Notes: generated by a model from the letters alone, not told the origin. A DNA stretch of 60,698 nt from Cytidiella melzeri (GCA_022592445.1 JABYQR010000281.1:1-60698), one strand, 5' to 3'; counted from the stretch's first letter, positions 32,367 to 44,982 are shown. Made by a program: numbers and translations.

Positions 32367-34627
32367 TGCACGAAAGAAAAGTTGGGTGTGGGTGTGGGTG
32401 TGGTGGGTGGGTGTAACGTACGGAAGGAGGGGTGTGCCAGTTGAGGGGAGGATTTTGTATGTTTTGTAGTAAAGGGTGTGAGAAGCCGAAAGTAGGGACT
32501 GATTTCATTAAAGCCTGAGCCTGGGACTTGCGGTGAGGTGAGCGTTGTTCTCTCTCGTTACAACTTCCGTACAAAAGTCTCGAGTGGGTGGGTCATGTCC
32601 TCGGACTTGCCGAGGATCAGTTTTGTGTGTGTGGTATGTATGTTGCGATGTGTGATAGTAACTTGGCCACGTCAGTTATGTATGTATAGTCGAGATCAAC
32701 CCCCGCGGACATTACATTCTTGATTGCCTGCCATTTGCGGAGTTTTGCAATTTCAACTTGGGATGCCGCTTAACGGCTGGCTGCCATAATAATAACAACG
32801 ACATGTTGCAAAGAAAACAAGTTGTTGGATTGTATACTACTTATACTTACTGTACTTCCGTTAGACTCCCCAGCGCAACCTGTCAGCCACAACGTACGTT
32901 ATCCGTCTTTCTAGCCTAGCCTGATAGATAATGCTGAACCGTTCCAGTCTTTCACACAGACGCATAGATATAGACTCTCCTGGTCTGCCCTACTATCTAT
33001 CGGACGAGCGAATGATTTTTCAGGTCCCACAGCGTACTAGACCCGTACCAAAAACTACACTCCCGCTCTATACATGGAGCCACCCCCCCTCTCAATCCTA
33101 TTTGCTGGAGCTTATCGTGATCTCGTATTCCACGCCTCAAGGGGAGAATGTCCGATTTGAAACCCTACGAGTCGCGCTGTTTTTTTTTTTTTTGATGCGA
33201 GCGGTAGGTAGCTGACCCTCCACCTGCCTTGGCTCGTCTTAAAGGCCCAGCGTTTTCCTCGCCTTACTAGGGACGAGTGCATCCTACTAAATTGCAGTGG
33301 GAAACATCAGCGGTATATCCATCCAGCCAGGTATTATATGTATATATGCCGCAGTCTTTCCGAGTCTCCCGTCCCTTTTTTTACATCCGATGATTACATC
33401 TCCTGCAAAGAATACTCTTGCGTGCGGCCAAGCTTCTTTTCTGTCGTTCTTGTTTTTTCTTTCTTTTTTTTTCCGTCGTCTCCTTCGTTTGAAAAAAAGT
33501 ACGTATAAGCAAGGTATCGTGAGGTCAACTCAATCCACTCTGACCTTCAGGCCTTCAGGCCGTAACATAATATCTTTCCGATGCTCCGGACCACGGTAAG
33601 AAAAACCCCCTCAAGGACTGCCAAAAATGCAGCTCTTTCAGTTCGATTCGAATTTCTTTTTATGTAGATCTCTGCAAGCGGACATAGGAGTAGAAGATCA
33701 GATTGTTTCTCAGGCTGGTAGCAATCCCTTAATCCATCCTTCTCGAGCTCGCACAGTATCTTTATCGAAACTTTGCGGCTATGTAACTCGTATGCAGATT
33801 TTTCCAAACCCAAACGATTCAGGTGGTGAGTCGATTCAGAGCGTACCCTTAGTAGACCTTGTGCTATACAGTATATACCTCCTTGGCAGTGTCTTCAGTG
33901 TCTTAAGTTTAGTGCCTCGTACCTACGAGTGCGGCGTTGCACATGTATAGCCCTCGTCAGCATCCTAATCCTACCTAACCTCACATTTGGACAGAATATT
34001 GGGAGAGAGAGAGAGAGAGAGACGCAGCGTAACGACTCGGAGTGCATGCATGCGCACAGCACAGGCTTTTTTTCCGTTGGTGATTCAGATTCGCAGACTT
34101 TTCTATACCGTGACAACGCAAAAATGCAAGGAACGGTGAAAGACATCATCTGTACATGAAGAAAATGATTGTCAACAATAGCAATAGCTGCGCGGAATAT
34201 GTTGGCTGAGAGATTACGCCCGCGTTCATAACTTGAATGAAATGGTACGGGGGCGGAGCTGGGTGACAATTTCATCAGACACTTTGTGACAATATGTTCA
34301 AGCCAGGGCGTTTTGTCGATGACTCTGGTGCCGGTGGTGGAGCGAGCGAGGAGAGGCAAAAAGTTCAGAGTGTATAGAGTGTGGCCTCCTGCTTATCGTG
34401 ACATCTTGTTCATGTAGCCGAGCGTCCCCTCCTTGACTCTTAGCGATTTCAGTACAGTTCGATCGTGAGGTACAGCTACTAATCGTGGTTTACATTTATG
34501 CGGCAGCTTTGATTGGTGCAGTTCCCCATTTTGTTATCGTTAGAGAAGGCTACCTACAGAAATGACATGCACCCACAAACATCCGCTCGTCCACTTGGTG
34601 TTATATATTATAGCTAGTTGTGCCCCA
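32367..34627. other. 2.26-kb stretch without a supported gene
   Basis: I see no gene. The stretch contains long T runs (near 32198 and 33180), TATA-like words and a (GA)n microsatellite at 34003-34022. Short open frames on both strands lack motifs and splice support. Confidence 0.45.
34003..34022 (+). repeat. (GA)n microsatellite
   Basis: A 20-bp uninterrupted GA repeat lies in non-coding sequence. Confidence 0.8.
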
Positions 34628-36277
34628 TTATCCCTCCTGACCGGCGAGCACTCCCATCGCCTGCTGACTATCTGCCGCCAGACGTTCAGCGAAAAAGTCA
34701 CCGAGAACATCGCGGAGCTGCTGCATCGTCAAAGCATCTGCATCCTCTCCCATATCAAGAGGCGTAGGATTGAAAGACCTCGGACAAATGACGCTGAATG
34801 ATTCCTGCCAAAAAAAAACAAATCAAAAAAACGTGATTCGGTATAACTGAAGTGAAAAGGAAAAGTGTGTGTGTGAGAGAAAAACAATACACACGTACCA
34901 TAACAGCGTCCACGAGGCTCCCATGTTCACCTGGGTGACACTCGCTCCCGACGACTTTCGCACCGCCACCTTCGACTACACCTTTTCTGATCGCCTCCTT
35001 GCCGATGCCCATCAAACCGCGAACGGCGCCCTCGCGAGTACCCCTGCTTTTCCCTGTCGATATCAGGGCGAGAAGGAGGGTTTTCATGATCCGCGGGGAG
35101 AGCGAAGGGTATGTGGTCGAATGTTGGGTCAGGAGGTGGGACAGTGTTTGTGCGGAGGTTGTTCGGAGACGCGTTGCGTGTTGTGGGGGGAGCGACGAGT
35201 GTAACAGGGTCGAGAGAATAGGTGGGAGTAGTTGGTGTAGCTAAATGAAAAAAGCATTGCAGACTCATTAAGAAAAGAAAAAGAACATGTTTGGGATGGG
35301 AATATACGAAGGAGAGATAAGATACTCACGAAAGGCTCGACGAACAAAGTGGTGTTGTCTAATATGGCTTTGATCACGTCAAGTAGCACCGCTAGTACCT
35401 TCCCATCGGCATCTTCCTGAGATCCGCTTTTGAGCGCGTGCACGACCCCTTCTGCCACCCAGCGGACAAGGTACGGAAGGAGAGCCTGCAGTCCTGCATC
35501 GTGTCGTAGACTAGCAAGCGCAGCAGCGCACTTGACATCGTCAGATGGCGGAATCAACGCCGTCGTCAGACGGGTATAATACAACTGCAGTTCCCTCGAA
35601 AGAACCTGCTTGACAAGTTGTTGTTGTGCTTGCTGCTGCTTCTGGATAGGCGACGGACGATCCGACGACGGCGGTGTGGGAGGGAATATAAAACTGAGTT
35701 TCGATGGCTCACCACCAGGTTTCCCGTTCATCACACCGTCCATGTCATGTTCTCGAGGTATGGCAGGAGGGTTCTCAGGAACAAGTGGTTGCACGCCCTC
35801 CACCGCCAACCAATGTGCCGTCCACCGTACTCCTTTCGGTAACGTTATCTTGTCTTCCCGAATCACGCGGTCAAAATCGATCTCTTCGTCTTCGACAAAA
35901 AAGACGGCGCCAGGTCCGTAGGGCTGGGGCCAAGGAGCAGCTCTGCGGAACGTCGGCGGGTTGTGAGGAAAGTGGCCGTACAAAGGCTCGATATTCAGAA
36001 CACGGAGTGCTTGATCGATATCAGACGTTGTCATCGTTGTTCTCCTCGCATGTCTCATGAACCTCGCAGCCTCCTGGAGAATAAAAGGTAAGCAGGTGAC
36101 GACTGGTGCACTGAGCACTGGAGCCCGCGATGTTGGTTTTACCTCGATCACTTGGTGAATCCTGTATTCCACGTCGCTAGCCAGCGCCGACGCGACCGAG
36201 TCAGAGAGAGCAGAGATGTTGAGAGATTCTGCCACATCCTGGTCACCATATACCAACACGTTTGAACTACTCCCCAT
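34628..36277 (-). CDS. TAF6: TFIID subunit TAF6
   Basis: Exons 36277-36143, 36073-35330, 35240-34899 and 34804-34628 on the minus strand encode 465 aa. TAF6 is a histone-fold subunit of TFIID (and in yeasts SAGA) that pairs with TAF9. Residues 1-75 form the TAF histone fold, with LNISALSDSVASALASDVEY and RFMRHARRTTMTTSDIDQAL, split by the first intron. A Pro-rich linker with PPTPPSS follows. The C-terminal half is the alpha-helical HEAT-type TAF6 domain (LQLYYTRLTTALIPP onward). The start MGSSSNVLVYGDQDV is preferred over an in-frame upstream Met because the histone fold begins directly after it. Length matches fungal TAF6 proteins. High confidence. Confidence 0.92.
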
Positions 36278-36589
36278 GCGAGGCGGCTTACGCGGATAGA
36301 TTCTGGCTTGTAGACACCCGTCAATTGTGTCGCTGGCACGCGAGTCTTGGGTCCAGGTTTGCTCATCGAAGTGAAATTTGTGCTCAGAGACAACTTTACT
36401 GTCCAGAGTCCTCACAAGACAGAGAGTCGAGGGGCTGGTGGAGGTATGAAGGTGAATGAATATGTGAAGTCGGTAATCATCTTATAAGCGCGTGTCAATG
36501 CACTCAAGGTTATATATAGCAAGCGTTGTCAATCACTCAAATATTGCCATATTTTATGTTATAAAGTATCACCATGGCCACATCGGCAC

Positions 36590-39500
36590 CTAACCTTCCT
36601 CGTCTTCCTCTTGACTCTCAAGACACGACAGACGAGGGACCACCACACCCGGTCTCAAACCCTTGGCAAACTCCACGCGGAAACTCTCAGCCAACCTCCG
36701 ACTCTTGTCGTAGTCCATGTCTACATCTGCCACGACTTGCGTATCACACTCTGGAAGTTCAAGCGGAAGGTTAAAGTTGGCTACTCGTATCGTCTTCGAA
36801 ACCGGCAGCGTTTCACTGATTTTGATTTTAAGCAAGTCGAGTTCCTTTTCCTTGCGTTTTGTCTGTGTGCGCTGCCGATCGATTTTCGCAGTATATTTCG
36901 GATCCACCAAATCCGGTCGCACCATGCTGAGCTGCTTCGCAAGTCTACGCCGCTCGAGCTTCGCAACGTGCATTTTATCGTTGTTCAAACCCACGCCGGA
37001 GCTCATCGACATGTTCATGGGCGTCGCCGTCCTCACTGTCTGCTGGCCTTCATCCCCCGTCTGTACGAGACTCTTCGTTTCCCATCGAGTCTTGTCACCT
37101 TCAGTGCTTACCGTTGGTATAGCTTGACGCACACAGTCAATCGCATGCTCTTCAACAGTCACCGTGCGCTCCTCACGGAGCCGGCGACGTTTCAAGCTTG
37201 TATCCTCTCGTTGTTTTTCTTCTCGGTAGGTAGCTTCCTTCACCAGGCTGATCTTCCGTGAACTCCTGTTACGAAGATCGATTAAAGGTACGGCAGGGCT
37301 TTCACGAGCAACCGTCCTCATTCCCAGGTACATGTCCTCTTGGCTTGATCCTTGACTTGACGCGGCGCGTTGACTGTGCTTGCGTTTGCGAGACGTAGGA
37401 CTCGGCGAGCGTAGCTGGAGTGGAGATCGGAGAGTATGTTTTTCGGTCGGTGTTCGTGGCATTGTGGAATGCTCTTTCGGAGCACGTGTCTTTGCAGGGG
37501 ATTTCGACGTCAAAACATGAGAGTCTAATGCCGTGAGCGATGGTGGATATGGAGAACTTTTGCGCGAGCTCGGGGTAGGGGGCATCTTGGAAGGAGGCAT
37601 GACAGGAGCCAGCGACGTCAAAGTTTCAGTAGCTGCGTTGCGTAAGGGTGAAATAGGATGCATAGGATCGTTGCTCGGAAGGGACGGAGGAGACGACAAG
37701 CTAGTCTGGCCAAGTGCCTGCGACGCTGAGATATAGCCAAAGATGTAGTCAGCGGTGAGACCTCGCGCCTTCTGTTCGTCTTCATCATCTGTCTCCTCGT
37801 TGCTGGCTTGACTCTCATGGAAGAACCGTGTATGGGCAGTGGGTCCCGCTTGCAGACGAGCCATGGCGCGTTCGGTCTGGGATAACGTCGCTTTCCCCCG
37901 CGCGTCGTCAGCAGGTGCAGTATTTTTCACAGAAATCTGAGGCCGAGCGTCTTCAGGAGCTAGGAGTCTGTCGACCAAGTCTCTTTCTGGGCCCTCAAGG
38001 TATGAAAACATCTTTTGCAGCCTATTTCTTGTCCTGCCACTGTCCGCCCAGCGTTCAGCTTCCTCCAGCACATCTTCGCCTTCCAGGTTCTTGAGCGAAA
38101 CGTCCTCCTTGACATCGAGATCTGGGCAGAGCGTCTTCCAGCTTGACTGAGGCCGCGAAGCAAGATAAGCGCGTATGTCTTCTCTGAGCATTGACGGATC
38201 CGAAGAAAGACAGTCAGAGAACATGCTAGGTATGCATAACCAGTCTAGACCCCCTAGCTTGACGTCAAGCGTATTAGGCACTACGCGTTCGGGCTTGAAT
38301 AGAGACACAAAAGCGCGGAGCTCTGGCAAAGGAGAATGGCGAGATAGAGGGACGAGCTGCCGTAGGTAAAGTCAATAAAATCGAGGATAGGTATAAGGAT
38401 GGGTTGCCTACCAAATTGTTGGCTTGCTGTCCGCTAGCAAGCCTCTGTCTCGTATCCCTCAGATACAACACCCAAGCGGAGGTACTCATCGTCACAGGGT
38501 TCACGTAGACCACATGTGCACCCGTGTTCGTGTGAGAAGCTCTACCATCGACCTGAACTTCACTGCAACGACTAAACCGCTCACAAGCATGGAAACGCGT
38601 GGCCCGCTCATCTCGCGTGATGATGGACTTGAGGAAAGGTTCGTGACTGAGACGTGAGAGAACTGCATGTTTGTATCTGTCGACATGTATCTTATTCGCC
38701 AGATGTCAATAAGAATAGACTGTGACTAAAGAGATGAGACGCCACCTTTGTGTGGAATGCCCTCGCCACAGCCTTATAGATATCTTCGTACCCCCAAGTC
38801 CACGCGTTGATGAAGAATCGAGTCGTCTCTGGGTACAAGCACATCAGAGAAACGAGTCCAGACGTTGCATCATCCTGTATCGGCTGAGTTGCATAACATG
38901 CGGCAGTATATCAGAGAAACAAACAAACCTTCGTAGGCACCTCGTCTGTCCCAAGGAGGCATGCTGTGTCAAGATAGACGGTGTGCAGACTTTCTACCAA
39001 AGCACGCTGTCGATCTCTTGGTAGGGGTAAGCCTGGAGAGGGATGGTGAACGTAGCGTTGAAGGAATGGGTTCTTGGCCAGGGATTGGATAAACCACGGT
39101 TCAGCTCGGAAATCTCCCGTGTGTAGCACGGCTCCCTCAGAGCCCTCAATAAGAAACCTGCGACTGGAGTTAGACATGTTCCAATTTTCAAAAGAATACG
39201 CATACATGACTGCTCCTGGACAGTGGTTGGCATCGATAAGCGTGATAGTAACCCAATTGTCGTTCGAGAGCTCGTGTCGGTAAGGCGTGTTCAGAGGAAG
39301 CGGTTTCTGCGAGCATGTTAGAGCTGCTGTCGACAATAGCCGCAATACTGGAGCGCACCAGAAGATCCCTCGAGCCATGGTGGTGCACTGTTCCGTCTCT
39401 CAGCGTCCTTGGACTGACCTTCAGATGCTGAAAAGTGCGCACATTCTCAGCACGTATTTCCATCTGCTTGAGGGCCCTCTCTGCATAGACCTCATGACGA

Positions 39501-39700
39501 AGAAGCATTTCTTTCGCGTCTATAGAGCAGAAAACAGTAGACGCAAATGACTTTGCAGAAAGACCGTTGACGTGGTCGGTATGGGTATGAGTTAGGAGGT
39601 GCAGAGCCGGGATGGTCTGCAGGGTCGCTGTATCCGCAAAGTCGTCTACACGGATTGGATAGGGAATAACAAAAGCGTCATAGGGCGTTCCAGTAGGCAT
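36590..39700 (-). CDS. Artemis/SNM1-family metallo-beta-lactamase DNA repair nuclease
   Basis: Exons 39700-39419, 39306-39200, 39157-38929, 38874-38746, 38690-38412 and 38356-36590 encode 930 aa. SNM1/Artemis nucleases process DNA ends and interstrand crosslinks. The metal-binding HTHTDH is at residues 38-43, followed by DANHCPGAVM, VLHTGDFRAEP and YLDTACLLGTDEVPTK. The beta-CASP/DRMBL part ends VPLSRHSPLPELRAFVSLFKP. The absence of an N-terminal UBZ finger and the VVPNTL ending favour the Artemis branch over yeast Pso2. The last exon adds about 480 residues of low-complexity, Ser/Pro/basic sequence with a helical basic segment (RRRLAKQLSMVRPDLVDPKY), probably a partner- or DNA-binding tail. 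The second intron is only about 40 nt. The gene diverges from bL33m with 220 bp between starts. Confidence 0.87.
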
Positions 39701-39920
39701 TGCACGACCATAATACGTTGCGCGAGGTTTGGTGGAAAAGGGACAAAGACCGATGCGAATTGCTGGAGGTCGTGCTCAAGCCACAGACCTGTGACATTGC
39801 CAGGCGCGTGACATTATCGTGACTGACGCGTAACATATGCACGTGACAGCGACCTCGTAAGTAAGTATGGGCGCTTTTGCTCTTGTCGTTTATTCCCTTT
39901 ATCGCCAGCGACAGTCGCGA
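39701..39920. promoter_or_regulatory. Shared bidirectional promoter, nuclease / bL33m
   Basis: Only 220 bp separate the two divergent start codons, so both core promoters must lie here. No TATA box is visible. Short acgtgac/cgtgac words recur (near 39807, 39820, 39841). Confidence 0.4.
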
Positions 39921-40214
39921 ATGGCCCTCAAAGCGAAAGCTCGGTATGTTCAGCCCACCTACTAACTCGCATTCGACGCCGAACAACTTTCCTAGCACTA
40001 TCATTGTACGCCTTCTCTCAACGGCACAAACGGGGTTTTTCTATACCGCTACGCGGGTGAGGCAGGGTCCCAGTCTGGCAGCGATAAAGTATGACCCGAG
40101 AGGTAAGTAAATACTTGCTGCTTGGACTGTTTGCGTACTGACCGTTACCAAGTGAAACAAAGGGTGTTGTTTATAGAGAGTAAAAAGACGGCGAAGAAGG
40201 GAGCGTCGAAGTAG
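39921..40214 (+). CDS. MRPL39: Mitochondrial large-subunit ribosomal protein bL33m
   Basis: Three short exons (39921-39943, 39996-40102, 40153-40214) encode 63 aa, too fragmented to appear as one open frame. The product begins MALKAKARTIIVRLLSTAQT, then GFFYTATRVRQGPSLAAIKY and VKQRVLFIESKK. This is the bL33 fold, including the F-Y-T-T-x-x-R core and the K-R-R-V-L-F strand. The very basic composition and short length fit a mitoribosomal protein. Like many fungal bL33m proteins it has no long cleavable presequence. Confident family call; junctions are all GT-AG and in phase. Confidence 0.88.
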
Positions 40215-40358
40215 CTCTTCGCGCTCACTGCGCCAGTACACACACATAGGCCTTCCATTATGTCAACTCGGGCTCATTGATGCAAGTCTTTCCAGGAGCA
40301 GATACAATGCCGTAACGCTTGAGTCATCTGTGGGGAGCTTCTGCCTGACGATTTGACC

Positions 40359-40789
40359 ATGTTCGTTGGAGGTCGCTTTTTCCCCTCCGATACCTGCTGT
40401 GTACGTTAACCCTTCCTGGAATTAATACGTCTAGCACTGGCTTTGCGGCCTTTGTTCCAGTCTGCACTCCGCGACTTATCATATTAACCTGATGCAGGAG
40501 ACTGAGCTATGCAATGCGTACAGGACCACACTCTCTGCAAAGCCATCAGCCCGCCGCTATACATCCGCTCCCATATTGTATCTGTCAAAATCTCGCCTCA
40601 TCAAAGGTGAGTACTCACAATTGATTGGTTCCGGTCTTCAAAGTTGCAAGCTGCCTGCGCTAACTTTACTTATTGTCTATCGTGTTGACAGCCGTCGAAG
40701 CCTATTCGCGGGTAATCATCCGCCAAAACACCACTGGTGTGAACAGTGAGTGGTTCTGGTCGCACGCATTACCGGGCTCGTCAGAGTGA
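40359..40789 (+). CDS. Possible small three-exon gene, function unknown (82 aa)
   Basis: Exons 40359-40400, 40498-40606 and 40692-40789 join in phase with GT-AG junctions and give MFVGGRFFPSD at the start and VIIRQNTTGVNSEWFWSH near the end. The introns (97 and 85 nt) are longer than the window's norm, and I recognise no family. It could be a real small gene, an alternative 3' extension of the upstream transcript, or a chance arrangement. Confidence 0.22.
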
Positions 40790-40914
40790 CCCGATTACCC
40801 CACATCCCCTCCGGTCAGAGCTCTAGGAACGTTCGACAAGAATACAGACCCACATCCCGGACACGTACAGTCTAGACGAAAGTCTGTAGCCTCTGGATTC
40901 GGCCCCTACTCACA

Positions 40915-40923
40915 TATATAAAG
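40915..40923 (+). promoter_or_regulatory. TATA box upstream of the flavin monooxygenase
   Basis: TATATAAAG lies 234 bp before the ATG at 41157. The distance implies a leader of about 200 nt, possibly spliced. Confidence 0.4.
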
Positions 40924-41156
40924 ACTTGCCACCTGCTTTGAACGGGCGTATCACGTACTCGACTTCACGCAACAACTTCGTATCTCCAACATCACGGAGG
41001 CTTTAGACGTATTGCTGCCTTCTTAACCTCGAATTCTACGTTTCAAAGAAGTTTACGCATATCAGTGTCACACTGGCGTGAGCGCAGTCTTCCTGTACAG
41101 TGCTGAGCACCACCTAACTCTCCCATAGGTCGTGTCCCCCTCAGACACAAACCACC

Positions 41157-43310
41157 ATGTCACAGCTTGCCGAAACACCATTCTCTGCATTCTCTGCATG
41201 GCTCTCTACTTTTTCAACAGCGATGACCGCTGCAGACCCTGACGGCGTAGCGGCAGTCTTCCTCCCACATGGCTGGTTCCGAGATGTATTGACATTCACC
41301 TGGGACTTGCGCGCCTTACGCGGACCTTCGAAAATATCAGCCTACCTCAGGGACAATGCACACTCCATGACAATTTCGAATATCAAACTCGATAGCGGCC
41401 CATACCTTCTGCCACACTATGTCCCTGGATCGGAAGACAGCGTCATCGAAGCAGCCTTCTCCTATGAGACGCCGATAGCGTATGGCAAGGGTTACGTCCA
41501 GCTGGCTCGCGGTGCAGACTCGTGTTGGTATGGGCTCTTGGTCTGCATGACTTTGAACGACCTGAAGGGTCACGAGGAACCGCGTGATCCACCAGATTGG
41601 GAGGGTGAAGCACAGGGCCGTTCGTACGGGGAAGTCATCGCCGAGCGTCATCGAAGGAATGAGAAAAGTCCCTACGTACTGATCGGTCAGTCAACTGATA
41701 CTCCCGTGGTACAGAACTCTGCTTGATCCGTTTGACTAGTGGGTGCTGGCCAGACTGGCGTACAGGTTGCGGCGCGTTTCAACCGCATGAATATCCCCAC
41801 GCTGTTAATCGAGCAGCATGAACGGGTTGGCGATAATTGGAGACAACGCTACGATACTCTTGCGCTGCATACGCCCAAACAGCAGCATTACCGTAAGTGG
41901 ATCTGTCTCTGTGCAAACACGTCAGCAGGCGTTGCTCACGAGGCCTGTTCAGTGTTGTATCAGCCATTTCCGTCGAATTGGCCAATGTATACTCCACGCG
42001 ACAAATTAGCTGACTGGCTCGAATCATACGCCAAGACGCAGGAGCTGACGCTCTGGGTGAAGTCGAAGCTTGACGGCAAACCGATATGGGATCCGAGTCA
42101 ACGACGTTGGATAGTCGTCATAGACCGCGATGGTTGTATGGTGCGACTGCGACCAGCACATATCATCATTGCTACTGGCTTCCTCGGCGCCGCCTACCAC
42201 CCTGCCATCCCCGATCGACAGCTTTTCAAAGGCACGGTCCTACACGCTAGCCAGTACAAGAACGCTCACACGTTTACGGGTAAGAATGTCGTTGTCGTCG
42301 GTGCTGGCAACAGCAGCATCGATATTTGCCAAGACTCTGTAGTGGCAGGCGCCAAGTCGGTGACGATGGTGCAGCGGTCATCTACCTGTGTCACTGCTAG
42401 GAGCAACGTGGCCCGGACCATGGACAAGATTTGGAGAACCGGCGAGCCTTTGGAGATCGGCGACTTCAGGTCTGGGTCAACGCCGCTGGGCATGGTCAAG
42501 GAGTACATGATCAATCATCAGGAGGACACGTGGGCTGCTGACCGGGAGCTCCATGAGAAACTGAGGAAAGGGGGTCTCCACTTGAATATTGGTTCGGAAG
42601 GGCAGGGTCAGTACATCATGGTATACGAACGAGGTGGAGGTGAGCGAACAGTTGCGTCTTTTTCGACGCTATGCTTATGTGACTCTTTTCGTAGGATACT
42701 GTAGGACAGCCTCTCGGCAATTGAGAAGTCCTACTGACTGTGATTTCTGTCATTATTAGGGCTCGATAAAGGTGGCGCAGATCTCATCGCGTCTGGCGCA
42801 ATTAAAATCAAACAAGGAGTCGCTCCGAAGGCTTTCACGTCGAGTGGCTTGCAGTTCACGGATGGTTCCCAGTTGGAGGCCGACGTCATTGTTCTCGCGT
42901 AAGTGCAGCTGAGTATACAAATGCTCTACCTGAACGCACGTTCCAGCACTGGCTTCAAGATGATACGGGCTATGAGCGAAGCCCTTTTCGGGTCGGAGGT
43001 CATTGACCGAACAAGCGACGTTTGGGGTCTTGACGCAGAAGGCGAAGTGCAGGGGAACTACCGGCCCTGTGGTCATCCAGGAGTGAGCAACTGTTTGCCC
43101 TCGCAATGGTTATTAGTCTCACAAACGACATTTTTGATAGCTGTGGTTTGCTGCGGGTGGCTTCCTCGAGTCGAGGTACAAGTCGAAACATTTGGTGAGC
43201 AACAACAACGTCTCTCTCACGTCTTTTTGGGCTCATGCCAAGCGTAGGCCCTGCAAATCAAGGCGCGAGAGCTTGGTTTCATCGATGATGGGCTGCGGTC
43301 ATGCCTTTAG
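41157..43310 (+). CDS. Flavin-containing monooxygenase with N-terminal NTF2-like domain
   Basis: Seven exons (41157-41685, 41740-41892, 41953-42639, 42760-42898, 42947-43082, 43141-43194, 43248-43310) encode 586 aa. Residues 1-175 resemble the SnoaL/NTF2-like domain often fused to fungal FMOs. VGAGQTGVQVAARF then forms the FAD-binding Rossmann motif, and VVVVGAGNSSIDI the NADPH-binding one. Further family blocks are QPFPSNWPMYTP, IIATGFLG and WFAAGGFLESRYKSKHLALQIKA. The third exon start was moved to 41953 because only that acceptor keeps the frame. These enzymes oxygenate soft nucleophiles or act as Baeyer-Villiger/indole-pyruvate-type oxidases in the cytosol; the substrate here is unknown. 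It is not part of an obvious biosynthetic cluster. Confidence 0.87.
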
Positions 43311-43724
43311 GCCTGCTTATCATAGAGAAGCTCATCGCAGGAAGAGGCGGTGCTCATATAGTATATGAGCAATCTGATGTGTCCTGGTTTCAATCGAGTA
43401 GAGGACTCGGTACTCGGATTTCTTACGTTTGAGAACGTTGTGATGAACAAAGTCTGAAATGTAATACCCGCCTTCTGATTCCTGACATGAATGTTGGCTG
43501 GGGGAATGACAAACATATGATAAATCGTCCTTACATGATCATGGGAGAGTATTAGCCGCGTTTCAATCAGAGTCGCACGTATTACAAAGCTTCAACACTC
43601 TTCGAGCAGTACTACTCTCGTTGGTGATGTTGTATTGGAGGTAATCTGAAGCTCTAATACTGTAAGTCGTGTATGTCTCCAGCACAGGCAATCGATAGCT
43701 TACCTGCGCTTTCAGAGCGACATC
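43311..43724. other. Intergenic, no gene seen
   Basis: About 410 bp between the FMO stop and the F-box start. No motif-bearing open frame and no TATA box are evident. Confidence 0.4.
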
Positions 43725-44982
43725 ATGATTGGGGCCAACCCGGAAATGCCTGCTGCAGTGGCAACCAGGCATATGGGAGGTCGTCTCCCTTTGGAGTTGG
43801 TGGATCAAATCATCGGCTTTGCAGCAGAGGATACTTCCAGCTTGCGAGCATCTGCACTCACCTGCCATTGCTGGAATGCGATTATCCGTTGCTACATGTT
43901 CCGCCGGGTCGACATAATTAACGAAAAACGGCTGCAGGCACTCGAGGACGTTCTGCAGGCCGCTCCTCACCTCGACAATCACATCCGAGAGCTATCCATA
44001 GGTCCATTCTCACCCCAAGGCCACCGTGAGAGCAGTCGCTGGGTCGTACGAGTACCCGAGCATCTCCCTCTGTTCCTCACAAAAGTCCGCACCATCCGAT
44101 TCATCCGGCTGAGCGACGCCGGCGAGTTTTGCGACTCCGAGTTCTTCGCCATGTTCTACTATTTCCTCTCCGTCACTCGACTCGTACTCGAGGATTGCGC
44201 CATGAACATCTCCGTTCTACAAGCCTTCGCCTCATCCCTGCCGAACCTGACAGAATTAATTATCACCGACATGCTCCCCCTCATGGTCACCCTCTGGGAG
44301 GCTCCTCCCCAGCTGTCCTCCCCGCGCCTCACAGCGTTAGTGATCGACATTGCCAAGACCGCGTCGCCGACCATGAGCAATTTCCTAGACTGGCTGTTGT
44401 CCACCGACTCGTTGAACACCTTGCGTTCTGCCGACTTTGGTTTCACGATCCTCGACGCCAAGGTAGTCAAACGCTCTCTCCTCGATATCGGTCCAAGACT
44501 GCAGCATCTCGGCTTGCATGTCAAGTCAATGTTCGAGTCGTCCGAATGGGAGCAGGAGCGTGAGTCGCAAATTTAACAAAGTCAACGCAGGGCACGTACC
44601 CCAACTGACCCATCCTCTACCAACCGTGACGCAAGTCATACACAGAGAAGTCGACATTGGAATCTGCACCAATCTAAGCTCGCTCACCATCGACCTCAAA
44701 ACCGCTCAGTCAGCGGCATCCTTCCTCAAGGACGTCAAAGCCAAAGACATTCGTGTCCTGTCCTTTCGCATCCTCATGAAAGATGGCTATCCCCAGCCCG
44801 ACTTTGAATCTCTTACACATATCCTCAATGACGGGACGTTCTGTCGAGTGGAACGCGTGAGGTTCATCCACACGGAGGATCTAGCCATGTACAAAGTTGA
44901 GGAAGCCCTTCGCAAATCTCTACCTGATCTGTATACCAGAGGTCTTTTACGCGTGCTCGATGGGAGACGCGGACATCGATAA
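43725..44982 (+). CDS. F-box protein
   Basis: Exons 43725-44559 and 44648-44982 encode 389 aa. The F-box lies at about residues 19-62 (GRLPLELVDQIIGFAAED to CHCWNAIIRCYMFRRVDI), which would bind Skp1 in an SCF ubiquitin ligase. The rest is leucine-rich and helix/strand repetitive (for example SLPNLTELIITDM and LQHLGLHV), as in the large family of Agaricomycete F-box proteins that select unknown substrates. The intron is 88 nt, and the acceptor was chosen to keep VDIGICTNLSSLTIDL in frame. Two further in-frame Met codons lie shortly downstream (residues 8 and 17), so the exact start is uncertain. Confidence 0.83.

Larger units (their letters stand above)
40215..41156. other. Intergenic region holding one weak small-gene candidate and the FMO promoter
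   Basis: Apart from the low-confidence three-exon model at 40359-40789, nothing coding is visible. The right third carries a TATA box at 40915 and a long leader that may contain a 5'-UTR intron (donor gtgagc near 41076, acceptor cccatag near 41128). Confidence 0.35.

Noticed and set aside
31495..32574. A 359-codon minus-strand frame
   Set aside because: It overlaps the fourth ICMT-like gene in another frame, is Pro/His/Arg-rich and has no motif. It is a shadow of GC-rich coding sequence.
35129..36415. A longer TAF6 N-terminus starting at the in-frame Met at 36415
   Set aside because: The histone fold begins right after MGSSSNVLVYGD at 36277. The extra 46 residues are unlike TAF6 and probably belong to the leader.
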